DNA of 64,000 nt, from contig NC_088170.1 of NCBI RefSeq assembly GCF_028769735.1, positions 56,391,585-56,455,584 on the forward strand, written 5' to 3'. The position numbers were made by a program, and so were the translations under genes. The notes beneath the pieces are model-generated. The model was not told the origin of the DNA. It saw only the letters and a program-made list of their open reading frames with translations, and did not search any database. Shown in pieces: positions 22,738-34,100 of this stretch. Position 1 is the first letter of the stretch, and the number at the start of each line of letters is the position of its first letter. Source of the DNA: Zonotrichia leucophrys gambelii (lineage: Eukaryota > Chordata > Aves > Passeriformes > Passerellidae).

Positions 22738-23347
22738 TGTCGGATCTCAAGATTTCAGTCCTGAGATGCTGAGCCTCCGAGACCACCTTGGGGGGCTCGG
22801 GAGTCCTGGAATGTTGCCAGAAGTGTCTGGTAGCTGGACTTTAACCCTACACAGGAGACGACAAGGATGAGGGCTTCACCGGGTGAATGGTGAAGGGATT
22901 AGCTAATTAGAGGGTGAGACACAAGGTCTAAGATTTATGTACAGGGGGGTTTAGAGGAGTAAGATGGAGGAATTGGGGTGTGTCCTGTCCTCCTTCTTCT
23001 TCCTCTTCTCCTCCATCTTCTTTGGCCACGGTGGCACCTTTGGATTGGTTATTATTGAGAGTACACCGAGTTATAAGAAGAGATGGTATTGGGGAAAAAT
23101 GATAAATATTGTACACGTAACAAAGGGTATAAAGATACGTGGCTGCCCGGGAGGACAGACAGTGTGCCCATGGCTGACTGCTGAGCAGATCTTTGTTCGG
23201 CTGAAAGAACATCTTTTAGATAAACAATTAATAAACATAAAACCAGAAAGAAGAACTGAAGCCTCTTCTCGTCCTTCGATACGCGGGCTGCCCCAAGGCC
23301 ACCCCGGGCCTTTTCAGGCCCCTCAAACAGCCGAGATAAACCGGACA
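22738..23347 (+). repeat. 3' LTR of the provirus
   Basis: This copy has the same 610-bp length as the 5' LTR, at a constant offset of 2478 bp. It starts directly after the polypurine tract and ends at CCGGACA before the target duplication. It has TATAAAG at 23128-23134 and AATAAA at 23230-23235. The Env-like frame from the interior continues about 44 codons into this U3 and stops at 22868-22870. Confidence 0.96.
23230..23235 (+). terminator. Polyadenylation signal AATAAA in the 3' LTR
   Basis: The hexamer sits about 100 bp after the TATA box within the putative R region. It would end proviral transcripts. The matching hexamer in the 5' LTR is at 20752-20757. It acts on plus-strand RNA, so it should not truncate the minus-strand host transcript. 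Confidence 0.7.
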
Positions 23348-23353
23348 TGCCTG
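23348..23353 (+). repeat. Target-site duplication, right copy (TGCCTG)
   Basis: This is the exact partner of 20254-20259, directly after the terminal CA of the 3' LTR. Host sequence resumes with TGTTCCAAG. Confidence 0.93.
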
Positions 23354-25873
23354 TGTTCCAAGTCTATACATACACCTGTTTAGGTATATACATGTACATC
23401 TACAATCCATACATATAATATATACACAAGAACATTTGAACATATGGAGACCTGAATTGAAACATTTATTTCTTCCACCCTTCTCTTATCAAAACTTACT
23501 TCCCTTAATATCTTAATATTTAATTCTACAGATATAAACAAAATACAAAGCAATTTTCAGGTTGTATCACTCTATAGTGAGTCTAGCCTAACTTCTTTCA
23601 TTTCAAAATTATTTCTCTGCTACCTGACAATACACAAAAAAGTCCCCAAAACTACAGTCACACACATTGTGTGTCTATCATGAGGAAATATTAAGTCAAA
23701 GTCAATTAATCTGTTCATATTAGAAAGAATAAAAATCATACTTTTACTGATTGCTTGGTTTCAGACATACTTAAAAGAATGAAAACAAGTATCTTAAGAG
23801 CAAAGAGTATTTTCTATCATCATCATGTCTGTAATATTACTGATAATATACTTCATCAAATAATAAGAATAAAAGTATTGCATAACCAATTCCTTTAAAA
23901 TTGGTCTTTCATTCAAAATCTGTTCAGTGTCTCCTCTGATGCACAGTGCCACATCTGATGTTCTTGGAAAATTATTCCAACTTAAAATTCCTGTGAGGTC
24001 TGTATTTCTACTGAAAGAGGTCAAGCAGACACATAAAAGAAGAGCAGGAGTTTTCACAGTTTGTAGCAAAGAACCAGGCCCTCTGGCTGACAGCTAGGAG
24101 AAACTTCCCTTATTCCTGTCATATGCAGAAAAACAGACATAGACCACACTATGTGCAAGAGAAATGACTGAATGCATGTGGTTCTTGATACAGTTTACAG
24201 AACAGAAATCTTCTGTACAGAATGTGCTATAGCTGTGACTTCTCAATAATGTGAATTCAATGCACTCAGAGTGCTCCAGACAGCACATACTGAACTCCCC
24301 AATTTTCCAATGTAGTTTAAGTGCTTATTACTTTGAAGACTAGGCACTGATCTACAGCTATTATTAACAAAGCAGAAGAATAATGGATATTATTCTTGCC
24401 TGTGGGACAGAAGTATCATTTAGAGAATTGATAACACTTTAGTTCAGCCATTTTAAAAGGTCATGTTATACAATAAAGAAGGCCAAGGCTTTTAGTGATA
24501 ACATATGATGGTGATAAAACTAGCATGGATCTACAGACCCTCAAAATTACCAACTGCATTTCCATGTAAGCAATCCAAAGCAGTGTGATAAATGCATTCC
24601 AGTGTATTCCTGATTTCTGTACTTTATATTCTAGTTCACATGGCCTACAAAGAAATTAAACCATACAGAAATACCTTAGCTATTAAATAAGTAAACAAAT
24701 CTGAATGTGTGTAAGGAGAACAAAACAAGTCTTCATGGTACTATACCATGGTATTATTCACTTGAAGCGTAGTTGTAATAGATTTGGTAGAGAGAGGAAA
24801 ATTATGGCCTTTGGTGTGGGAAATCAACATGAACAATTTAATAGGGAGGATTAACAGTGAACAATTGTAATCGAGAGGTATGGATACCAACATTAGAGAT
24901 GATTTTGACAAAGTACCATAAATTGAGAAAATCTGACAGCGTTAGCAGGTAGTAGAAATTAAAGCTGTTATGTTGTGCCCTTAGGGATTTATTCATTTCA
25001 AAGACAGGCCACGACAGCTCTGAATAAATCCTTTCATGAAGATAAAATAGATTGAAGTGATACACAAATTTGCACAATGGTTCATTTGTAGAGGGCCACA
25101 GAGTTCAGTCAGCTGGAGAGAGAATAAGCTGGTAATGGGCCATTTCCCCTGGGTAGGCAATGGTGGGGGCTTTGCAGCACAGGCTATTCACATTCAGCCT
25201 TCAAACGAGACTTTAAAGCCTTTTAGGCATTCAGTGTGTATCATAGGGTAAAATTCAATATAAATATTTCTATGAAAGTGAACTGTCACCAGTTCACAAA
25301 AATAATTGGACTTCTATGGATGTATGCAAATGATCTGCCTATCTACCATATTCAAATCTTCTTACAAACAATGTCTTGATATGCTTTTTGCTGAAAAGGT
25401 TTTGAAACACAGAGGCCTGAAGTCCTTTTAATTCCTAATGAAAGATAGGCTCCTTATTTTAAAAGACTGTTTGCCCAGCTTTTTTGAAAAAATGAACATG
25501 ATCTTGTTAGAGAATGCTATATTATACCGATGAGAAATTACAAATAAATTCTTCAGTGACGCATTTAAGACTAACAAACTTTACCTTTTCAGAAATCTCT
25601 GCAAAATACCAAGGTAACAACAACCCCAGAAATCAACTTCTCAAAGTCTGCCTCAGTTAAAACAGCATTTTTTTCCAGAGTGGACAAAGAAAAGACACCT
25701 CCTACTGCTTATAGTCCATCACTTCAGGTCTAACAGTTTTGATACAACTCTAACAGCAAGATATCGCCAGTCTTGCTGCTCCTGTTTTGTCTTAAATTCA
25801 TCCCAAGAGTAATGTTAGGAAGGTAAATCTAAGAAATGGCACCCTGTGCTTGAAAAATATCCTTTTCACTTAC
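23354..25873. other. Intron stretch between the provirus and the exon
   Basis: AT-rich intron, 2.5 kb, ending at the GTAAGT donor of the 25874-25969 exon. I see no repeat family or coding signal in it. Confidence 0.6.
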
Positions 25874-25969
25874 TTGAAAATCTTTCTCCTCCAGGATCTC
25901 TTTCCTCCACCTGACAAGGAAGGCAGCGCAGACGTACAAGTGGAAGTGAGAAAAACCCTCTGGTTCAGA
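25874..25969 (-). CDS. TBC1D22A: TBC1D22A internal coding exon (end of TBC domain)
   Basis: This minus-strand exon is exactly 96 nt, or 32 codons, in phase 0 at both ends. It begins SEPEGFSHFHLYVCAAFL and ends KEILEEKDFQ. It is flanked by a TTTTTTCTAG acceptor and a GTAAGT donor. In the TBC1D22 family this segment directly follows the WDTYQ end of the exon at 60376-60503, so the two exons are consecutive. The residues VRWRKEILEEKDFQ favour the A paralogue over B. The segment forms the last helices of the TBC domain. Because both ends are phase 0, skipping the exon would keep the frame but cut the domain. The exon is more GC-rich than its intron. I did not find the remaining C-terminal coding exon at lower coordinates. 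Confidence 0.97.
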
Positions 25970-28091
25970 CTAGAAAAAATAAAAATAGATCATCCTTTCA
26001 ATACACAAATAATAATACTTTTGATCACCATATGCCCCAAGTGTATTTTTATGACATTTACTTCTAACTGCAAATGTCAGCCACATCTGTCTCTCTTTGT
26101 ATCACAAACATGCTTGCATTTAATCCATGCCAAACCTATTCATTGCTATTTTCTGTAACAGGGACAGAGATGAGGCAGCTTCCATTTCTCATATTTAAAT
26201 CCATTCTTTATTGATGTGTTTTCCATTTCTGGTGTTATCCATTAGCTTATATCTGGTATGAAATACTGTACTGTCCATCTCAACACTGTGGTGTGAACAT
26301 ATGTTTCATCTCCATTATTAAGTCAACTCCTCTACTAGCAGTAGCTTCTGAAGTATAAATTTTGATATAGGAAATTATTAAGCATTGTAAAAATAAAAAT
26401 ACCTTGTATTATACTGAACTGAATTAGATGTTTTCACTATAGGAAGAAAACATAAGATGAAACATGTACAGTCTAGTTTTGTATTCAGATCTGCAGTTTT
26501 CTGTTCTGGTGCGAGTCAGCAGATTCCATCCCTTTATAAAACTCCCCTTGGAAATTAGTATTTTATAATTTCACATAAGAGATGAGAAAATTTTGTGATG
26601 AGGTCATTAAAAGACATCACTAAGTTTGCTCATATTATCAAGTTAATCTCAGATTTTATTTTCTATACCACTAAGACTGAAAAAATAATTATGATATTAA
26701 ATTATCAATGTTATGACTGTGAAATAATGCTATGTAAAATCTCATTAAAATAAAATCTGAAAATAATAATTATGAAATTCAACTACATAATCTGACAAAT
26801 GGAGGTGAATTTAATTGCTGATACCTATATAATTTACAAGATCTAATTATAGTGCTTTAAAAATGTAGCAAGTTTTTTCATATTCTTTGCTGGTCATTTC
26901 AAAACTGAAGTTTACTCTTTAGAAAAATACAGTGTTCTGCTCAAGTACAGTGAACTGAAACAATTTCTTACATAAAGAATAACATGATAAAATACCTATT
27001 TTATTGCTATTTAACCTAAAACATGGTATTTAATATTTGTGCAATAAATAAACCTCTAAGCTATAACAAGTGACAAAGGAAAAATATTCTCCTACTACTA
27101 CTTTTGTTTCTCCTCTATCCTTGACTGATAAAAGAGCAGAGTGTGCTACAAGAGGTTTGTAGAACACCTTGTAAACAGCTACAGAAACCACAGACCATCT
27201 GGTCCACCAAATCAGTGAGGTTCCAGAAAAGAGACAATGCCAACTACTTGGAGGGAAGCTCTAAGTTTAAAAGTGCACTTGGAACTGAAAATAAGAATTA
27301 GCTACTTTTGGAAATACTTTTAAGGAATCGCAGAAGAATTATCTGGACGTGTATAAAAATCTGTACTTTGTCTTGTGATTTCTCTGGTTTTTTTCACCAA
27401 TAAAATTTTCTTCAAAATGAAGCTCTTTTAAATGAAACAAAATAGGCTTAAAAATGCAATTCATTAGAGAAAAAATGCATATCCCCTACAGATTTAAAAA
27501 TTCATCATGTTTCAGAGATAAGTCTAGGTACAAAGTATTTCCAATGGATAGTTTTAGACAGTTTTAGAAATTGAGTAAAACAGCTAATGCATAATTGCCT
27601 TTTCTAACACCTGATACCTATTACACTTTTCCATTTGCAGCTTTTGAAGTTACAAACAGTTTGATCTCTAAATGTACAGAAATGCAGACTACCACCTAAA
27701 AGCTATTTAAAATCAAGTATAAACAATGACCTTGATTTAAATATTTCAGAAAAAAAATCTCAAGGCAGATGTACAACCTTCCAGAGGACTTATTCTGAAC
27801 ATATTACAGATGACTCTGAGCACATTATCTAAGAACCATCTGTCATTATCAATAAAAATCATGTTAACATCACAAGTATCTCATTGCCCTGCAAATGCTG
27901 GATCTCCTCTGCAGCTGAAAAAAAGGCATTCTTTGGACTGCACTCCCCAAACTTCTTGAATTTGCCAACCACCAAAAGAATGCAAATTTTGTTGTATGAC
28001 TAGACTGATTATTGACTTGACAGTGATTAGTCTAAGCAGCCTTCCACCCTGGATACTTCAACATTTAGGGAGTGTAATACCTCATGCTATT

Positions 28092-28140
28092 ATATTTGTA
28101 TTTATATACAAATTTCATTGCTTATTTGTATTTATATACA
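28092..28140 (+). repeat. Short direct repeat (19 bp, period 30)
   Basis: TATTTGTATTTATATACA occurs at 28093-28110 and again at 28123-28140. It is a local duplication in AT-rich sequence. Confidence 0.8.
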
Positions 28141-31100
28141 ACACAAGATTATTGTTTAAGTACTCATAATAATTAAAGCTATGAAATTTTGTCAGGGTTA
28201 GGTATTAAAACCACATTTCATTACTCAAGTAATAGCTCAGACACAAGGACTTTCAAACACTCAAAAATTACACATGAATAAAGCAACCTTAAGCAACTCC
28301 ATTTCTACCACATTACAAAGAGCAGATACTTTAGGTAAAAAAAGATTTAAATAATTTTTGCCAAAATATCCAAGCAATCTATGGCAGAAAAACAGAAAGA
28401 AGCCAACACACGAACATCATGAAAAGTAGAATATGTTGGCTGCTCCTCCAACTTTTACATTTTTGATCAACCAGGAGCCTTGACTTCCTAGGTTCAGACT
28501 CAACTCACTGTCAAAAGAGACTCAAGAGTTCCTGTCTGAGAAGAAACAAGCAGGAGCACACCAGAGAGGTCCATGACAGTAGTGAGCCTCTCACCAGCAA
28601 TGATCAACAGCAGACGACTGAGTACAGGAGTGCAAGATACAGCAGTACCTTCCCAGAATACTCCAGGTTTCAAAGGTTTCATGTTCAGAGATGTTCTAAG
28701 AGAAGCTGCAGAATATGTCCATTAAATGGGAGTTAATGGATTTGTCTTAACTTCTGAAATCTTTTTGCAACTGTAAGCTTTTGGTAAAAATCACCAAGTC
28801 CTGGAACAAAGAATTCCAAAACACGAGTGCATGCCATAAAGCATGCCTGGTTTAAACCTGGTAGTTTCAGTCAAAGTAGTTCAGATCGTTGCAGTGAAAG
28901 AGTATGAACCACTTCCTGTTCACTTTCTGCAATCCATTCACATTTCTTTCTCTTTTGCAGAGTAGAACTGTTTTGCTTATTCCACTGTTCCTCATGTACC
29001 AGTTCCACCTCCTTTGCTCAGCCTTCTTAACCATCCTTTCCTGTAGTTTTCTCATTTTGAAATAGGGTCTGACCTGTGTATAGCATGTAAATTGCAGAAA
29101 GAATATAACTCCCATAGTGTTCATAATGATATTTTGTTCTTCTTACCTTTTCCAGTAATTCCGAACCTTTGGGGTTTTTTTTATTTTTTTTCTATTCTTG
29201 ACTGCTACTGAGCATGTATTTTTCTCTGGTGCTTGACTGTAGGAAGCTACCTTGAAGCCCATAGTTATACCACTAAAGCTAGGATTGGTCCAAACACACA
29301 ATATCACTTTATTTAGTCCACACTGTATTTCACATGTTATGTATGCCAGGCTAACACATTTAACAGAAACATGAAGTTCTGTGACTCTTTGCTGTCCACC
29401 TCTCACCTTTACTACCCTTAGTAGCATGGTGTTGTCAGCAAACTTTGCTGTCTCAGTTGCTCTTCTATCCCTTTTTTATCTCTTCAGCAGAAAGAGCTTA
29501 AGCCTCATGACAAATTTCAAAAGAATGACATGTTATTTCCTTTAATTTTGAAACTTGCCTACTTGTTCTTAACGTTTGTTTTCTATCTTTCAGGCAGTTA
29601 TTAATATTCATACAAGGGCATTCCCTTGAATTTCACAGCTGTGTATCTTCTTTAATAACCTTTAGTGAAGAACCCTCTTCACTGTTTTCAATATTCTACA
29701 TCAGCCTGGTACATGTGTTCACTGGCTCTCAAGCTTTGTGAGGTGTGATTTTCCCCTACAAAAATCATGTCAACACTTTCTTAAAATTACATAATTAGTC
29801 ATGGGGAAAAAATATTACAATCAAGTTTAGAGAACACTGAATTGAAGTCACCTTAATCTTGGCATTCTAAAAGACACTGGAATACTTTGCAGACTGCAAC
29901 TATTTTTATTGCACACAGCAGCCTACCAGCCCATGTTGGATGATCCCTTCTCTGCTTCTTAGTTTTCCAGTCAGTTATAAAATGAAATTTCAATTATTCA
30001 AAAAGTGCTAAAAAATTTAATTTTACTCATCATACAGGTTGAAGTTTTTTCACAGTTATATGCAAAAATACCTATTAACAACACTTTTGCTGGGTTTGCA
30101 CTTTTTGGATTGTCTTGTATCATTGTTTTTGCTTCACTCTGTCTATTCCCAAGAGGATGATTCTAAAAGCAGTAAGTGACCAAGAGCACTTGTCTACGCT
30201 GAATCCATTCTTACCATAAATGCAGCAACAAAGTTGGGTCTTTTATGCTTTAAAAAACCAAAAGAAACAAACCAAACATAACCAATAGGTAAGGCCTACA
30301 AGCAGCTGTTTCTAATGTGAACATCCATCAATTACCATGAAAATTTATGGGCAGGTTTGATCTTTGCATAAAAGAAAATCTGATCCAAACACATTTCATA
30401 GCGTTTCAAAATCTTTAATGGAAAGTAACATTTCCAGGTCATAACATCAAGCTAGAAATATCTGTCAGAGTCAAAAAAATATGCAAATATCTCAACACTT
30501 AGAGTTCATTAAATCCCTTATAGAAGAGCTATTTTTTAAAAAAAAACACTACATGAACTGTGTTCACATTCCCTATTTCTGCTAGGCATGTTCAAAAAAA
30601 TGACTTATAAAATCTTCCATTAGATTTGGCAAATTTATGCTGAAAATGAGGTGAAGATCAGTTTTCACAATTTAGTCATTGGCTCATTGGTCTAGTCACC
30701 AACAGCATGGCAACAATTCTTGAAATATGACTTGATATAAACCTCTGCTGTGAAATCCCAGCCACAAAGAACACAGACCACTGCTGGAACTTTTTTGGAT
30801 CAATACCTTGCCCTGTTGGAATGCTCCATATGGCATGCAAAATTCATGTTAAGACTATGACTCAATGTCAAATATAAATGCATGCTAGTGATAATTACTA
30901 TTTACCCGATTTATGCACTCTTCAACTAATAATTTAGTTTTATGAAGCATCTTTCATATAAATTTCCACATGACCTTGTATTTTCAGAATGGAGTTTAAA
31001 TTACTGCCCTCTTCACTTGCTAACATGCTCAATTCAAATAGATTAAAAAAAATAACTAACAAAGTGTGTATTTGACTTTTCTGTCCTAGCTCTTCCAGAA

Positions 31101-34100
31101 TACACTGTGGTGGAAAGCAAAAATCAATGTTTCTCATTTGGTTCTTTTAAAGAATTCACCAAGAAGTCTTTAAAGAGTTCAGTCATGACTAGGATGTCAA
31201 GTGGATTCTCACTCAATCAAACACTTTCATATCCAACACTGAACTGCCATCTTTTACAGCTATTTTTCCTCCTCTTGTGTGGTTTATTACCTTTGCACAC
31301 AGGAAAGGAATGGAGCTTCTTATGCAGCTCCCTTAAAGCCTTTTCTTGCTGAATTGCATATTGACAGAAGTAAGTGGAGGAAAGCAGTTTTCTTGAAAAA
31401 TGCCTTGGATACAAATGCAAGAGGATGCTGAACTCTACACAAGGGAAACACTTTGCAACACTCATTTCTAACATTATTTTGAAAAGAACCTAGATAGACA
31501 CAGAAGCATTAGGGATGGTGAGACTATCAGAAAATACAATTTCTTTTCTCTAATTTCCCATGTTAATAAGCCTCTTGTAATCTGTAGTGAAGAGTGACCA
31601 TGACTTGTTCTTTGTACTTGCTGCAGACACTATTACTAATCTACTGCTTTGAATTTCTACAACTTGAAAAGGCAGACAACTTTCATTTAACCTAGCAGTT
31701 ATAACTACATAGAACATAGCAAAACAGGGATGTGGCAATGTGAGCATGAATTCTGCCAGCAATAGTTCAACCACTGTGATTTTACATAACAATAGTGAGG
31801 GCTGTATATAAAACCCCAATCTAATATATGTATTTTACATTTTGTTCCTCTAGTAGGAACAAAAAATTACTTTCTGCACGTAATTTGTTTGTCAATGAGA
31901 ATGGAAGAACCAGCAGCAAGAACTAATGAAGCTCTCTCAGGCTGATTTCAGTGCATTAACAAATAGCAGCCACACAGCACTATAAGCTCACATTAATAAC
32001 AATAGATAATTTACACTGTTTAGGTTTTAGAGAGCAGTTGATTACTTACAGCTATATTTTCTTTGTTCACATAGCTGATGTGTTAAAAAACAAACTATTT
32101 AGGTTAGAGCCATTAATAAGGTTCCTAATTATCTTCCCAAACCATGACATAATGTAATGACTCAAAGTAGCGAATCTCTGCCTCATTAACACCAAACACC
32201 ACTATGTCATTTACCTCCTCTAACAGCATGGAATACAAGCATACACTAACTCTGTTTCTCATGTATTTAAAGCTGAAGCATTTCCCTACACACCTTAGTC
32301 CTGAGTCTTTTCCTCAGAAAAGGCTTGGGCAGACAGATCACAGAAGCTGTAAGAGCATATGAGAAGGCAACACTACCAACAGCCTTTTCAAAAACTTCCA
32401 CTGCTTGAAAAGCTTAATTCTCTAGCTATTTCCCAGAAAATTCACTTTGCATCTTCAATTTGCAGAGATTGCCCCACCCAAATTTAAAATCCCTCCTGCA
32501 GGTGTGAAGTTATGGAAGCACTGAGTTATGGAAAGTCTGAGGAGCAATAAAATAGGGATAAACCCAGAAGTGACCAACTATCTGCCTCCCCAGCATAGGT
32601 GAAGTCACAGAAAAAACTTGCTAAAACCTGTGGGCTATTTCTTTTTTAATACGTTACCTGGCAGATTTGACTGAAAATATTCAGTCAAAATATTTTCAAA
32701 GGCATGCACATTTGGGATACCAAAATTTAGATTTCATCTTTGTTTAACCATTCAATGATAGAAAGAATATGTATCACAAAAGTTCTTATATTTTAAGCTA
32801 AGCTGAAAGCTGGGCTTCATTTATTCAGACATGACTGTCCAGCTGGAAAGAAATTTGTTTTGAAGTTTCCTTCTAATTAAAACCCCATTCATTCTCTCTG
32901 AAATCACTAATTTAATTTGTTCTTAAACATTCAAATTCTGTCTCAAGTCAAGACTTGACAGCAATTAGTTGGCCAAAAATGTGGTGGGAAAAAAAGCAAA
33001 GCTATGTCACACTAAAATCAACACTGCTTTTAGTCACAGTATTCCATTTAAAAGTATGATTTAACTAAAAAGCACAAACTTAATCCAGATCGTTAATAAA
33101 TATGATCAGCTGCAACTGATTTAATTCTGAAGTACTTTGCGGCAAGGCAAAATATCTTTACATAAATGCCAACCTGCTTTAAGCAAACTACTGATTGGAT
33201 ATAGGGACAAGCACAACTGCACAAGCACAATCAAAAAAGAACATGATAACTTTTCCACCTGTGAGAACTTCAGCAGATCACGGGAACCAAAACCACACCA
33301 CACTTCCTCACCAACCTGCTTTTAAAAGGCAAATGAGCACAAATAAGCAGTATGACTAATATTTACTAAACTAATTCCCTATTTCACCTTTTGAATTTCA
33401 GAATTATTTACCTCATGTATCATTTTAATTATTTTTACAGTTCGTTCCCAGAGAACAGCGATACTGGGAAATTAATTAATGGGCACAATAGAAGAACTGT
33501 CAGCATTGTTTAAATATAATTTCTGCACTAGCCTCATTTACATGTAGCCCTTTATTCTAAACAGAGGTACTGCTGAATATTTGGTATGAAATTGTTAGTT
33601 CATTAAAAAGAGTACAATGACATCCTTTTCTGCAGATATTCATGGGTTATCAAATATACTGAAATACAAAGCTTGAGACAATCATTAGAGCTTTTAGTCC
33701 ATGGACTTCAAATATCTGAAAAAGCTGTATAATAGTTGTGTCATTGTTTAATTAATTTGCTTTAGCTTTATCATATTATTAGCTTTCATAAAAGTTATCA
33801 AATTAATACTTCAAGGCAGACCTACAGAAAGCAGTAAGTGCTAGTCTACCATTTCACAACTGAAAAAAGTAGTGAGAATACCTCTACACATATATATCAG
33901 ATATTTATACTGAAGGATTAAAGCAAAATCTAAGTATGAACAATATTAAAAAATAATGGTTGCTTATTCCAACTTCTCAAATAACAAGAAAGTGCTTACT
34001 GACACACTGCCAATACGTAATTCAAAGAAATCCTCTCATGAAGTATGTTTTAGGCTACATATGTCACTTCCAGATAGATAGAGGTTCTCATGTGCCTTTT

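Larger units (their letters stand above)
22448..22870 (+). pseudogene. Env transmembrane-subunit tail running into the 3' LTR
   Basis: A frame open from 22448 encodes a short ectodomain-like piece, a duplicated 15-residue unit, a hydrophobic segment of about 22 residues (22613-22678, containing VVIFLLVLIHVV) and a cytoplasmic-tail-like stretch. It crosses the polypurine tract and continues about 44 codons into U3, ending with TGA at 22868-22870. Position just upstream of the polypurine tract plus a single membrane segment is what a retroviral Env C-terminus looks like. The fusion peptide, disulfide motif and surface subunit are missing, so it is a fragment. Confidence 0.6.
20260..23347 (+). 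mobile_element. Internally deleted endogenous retrovirus (class II/ERVK-like), 3.09 kb
   Basis: Two 610-bp direct repeats start TGT(T/C)GGATCTC and end CCGGACA, the TG...CA ends expected of LTRs. The host word TGCCTG occurs at 20254-20259 and 23348-23353. The 1.87-kb interior holds, in order, a TGG-starting primer-binding-site-like segment, a leader with a GTAAGA donor, a myristoylation-type MGG start that soon stops, a GC-rich gag-region remnant, a basic env-leader-like frame, a transmembrane tail and an AGAAGGGGGAGA polypurine tract. Protease, polymerase and most of env are absent. A 6-bp target duplication is typical of alpha- and betaretrovirus-like elements, and the LTR length favours the beta-like side. 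It lies antisense to the host gene, the orientation usually tolerated in introns. It cannot encode its own replication. Confidence 0.95.
1..25873 (-). other. TBC1D22A: TBC1D22A downstream intron or 3' region, partial
   Basis: The region starts at the GTAAGT donor below 25874 and runs towards the left edge. The family normally has one more C-terminal stretch ending in a short lysine- or arginine-terminated tail. I scanned for its reverse complement and did not recognise it, so I treat the whole stretch as intron, though a diverged last exon or 3' UTR could be hidden. It holds the solo LTR (710-1090), CR1 pieces (2505, 8194), the inverted duplication (10098/12935), a hairpin (15937) and the provirus (20260-23347). 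Confidence 0.7.

Noticed and set aside
1..25873. Expected last coding exon of TBC1D22A
   Set aside because: I looked for the complement of the family's C-terminal tail and did not find it; it probably lies left of the window. A translated search would settle this.
29380..29460. Weak CR1-like word (GTTGTCAGCAAACTTTGCTG)
   Set aside because: Only about 25 bp resemble the CR1 ORF2 complement, and the flanks do not follow the CR1 order. Too little to call.
32664..32697. Overlapping short hairpins (GACTGA/TCAGTC and GAAAATATT/AATATTTTC)
   Set aside because: Stems of 6 and 9 bp in AT-rich DNA are expected by chance over this length.
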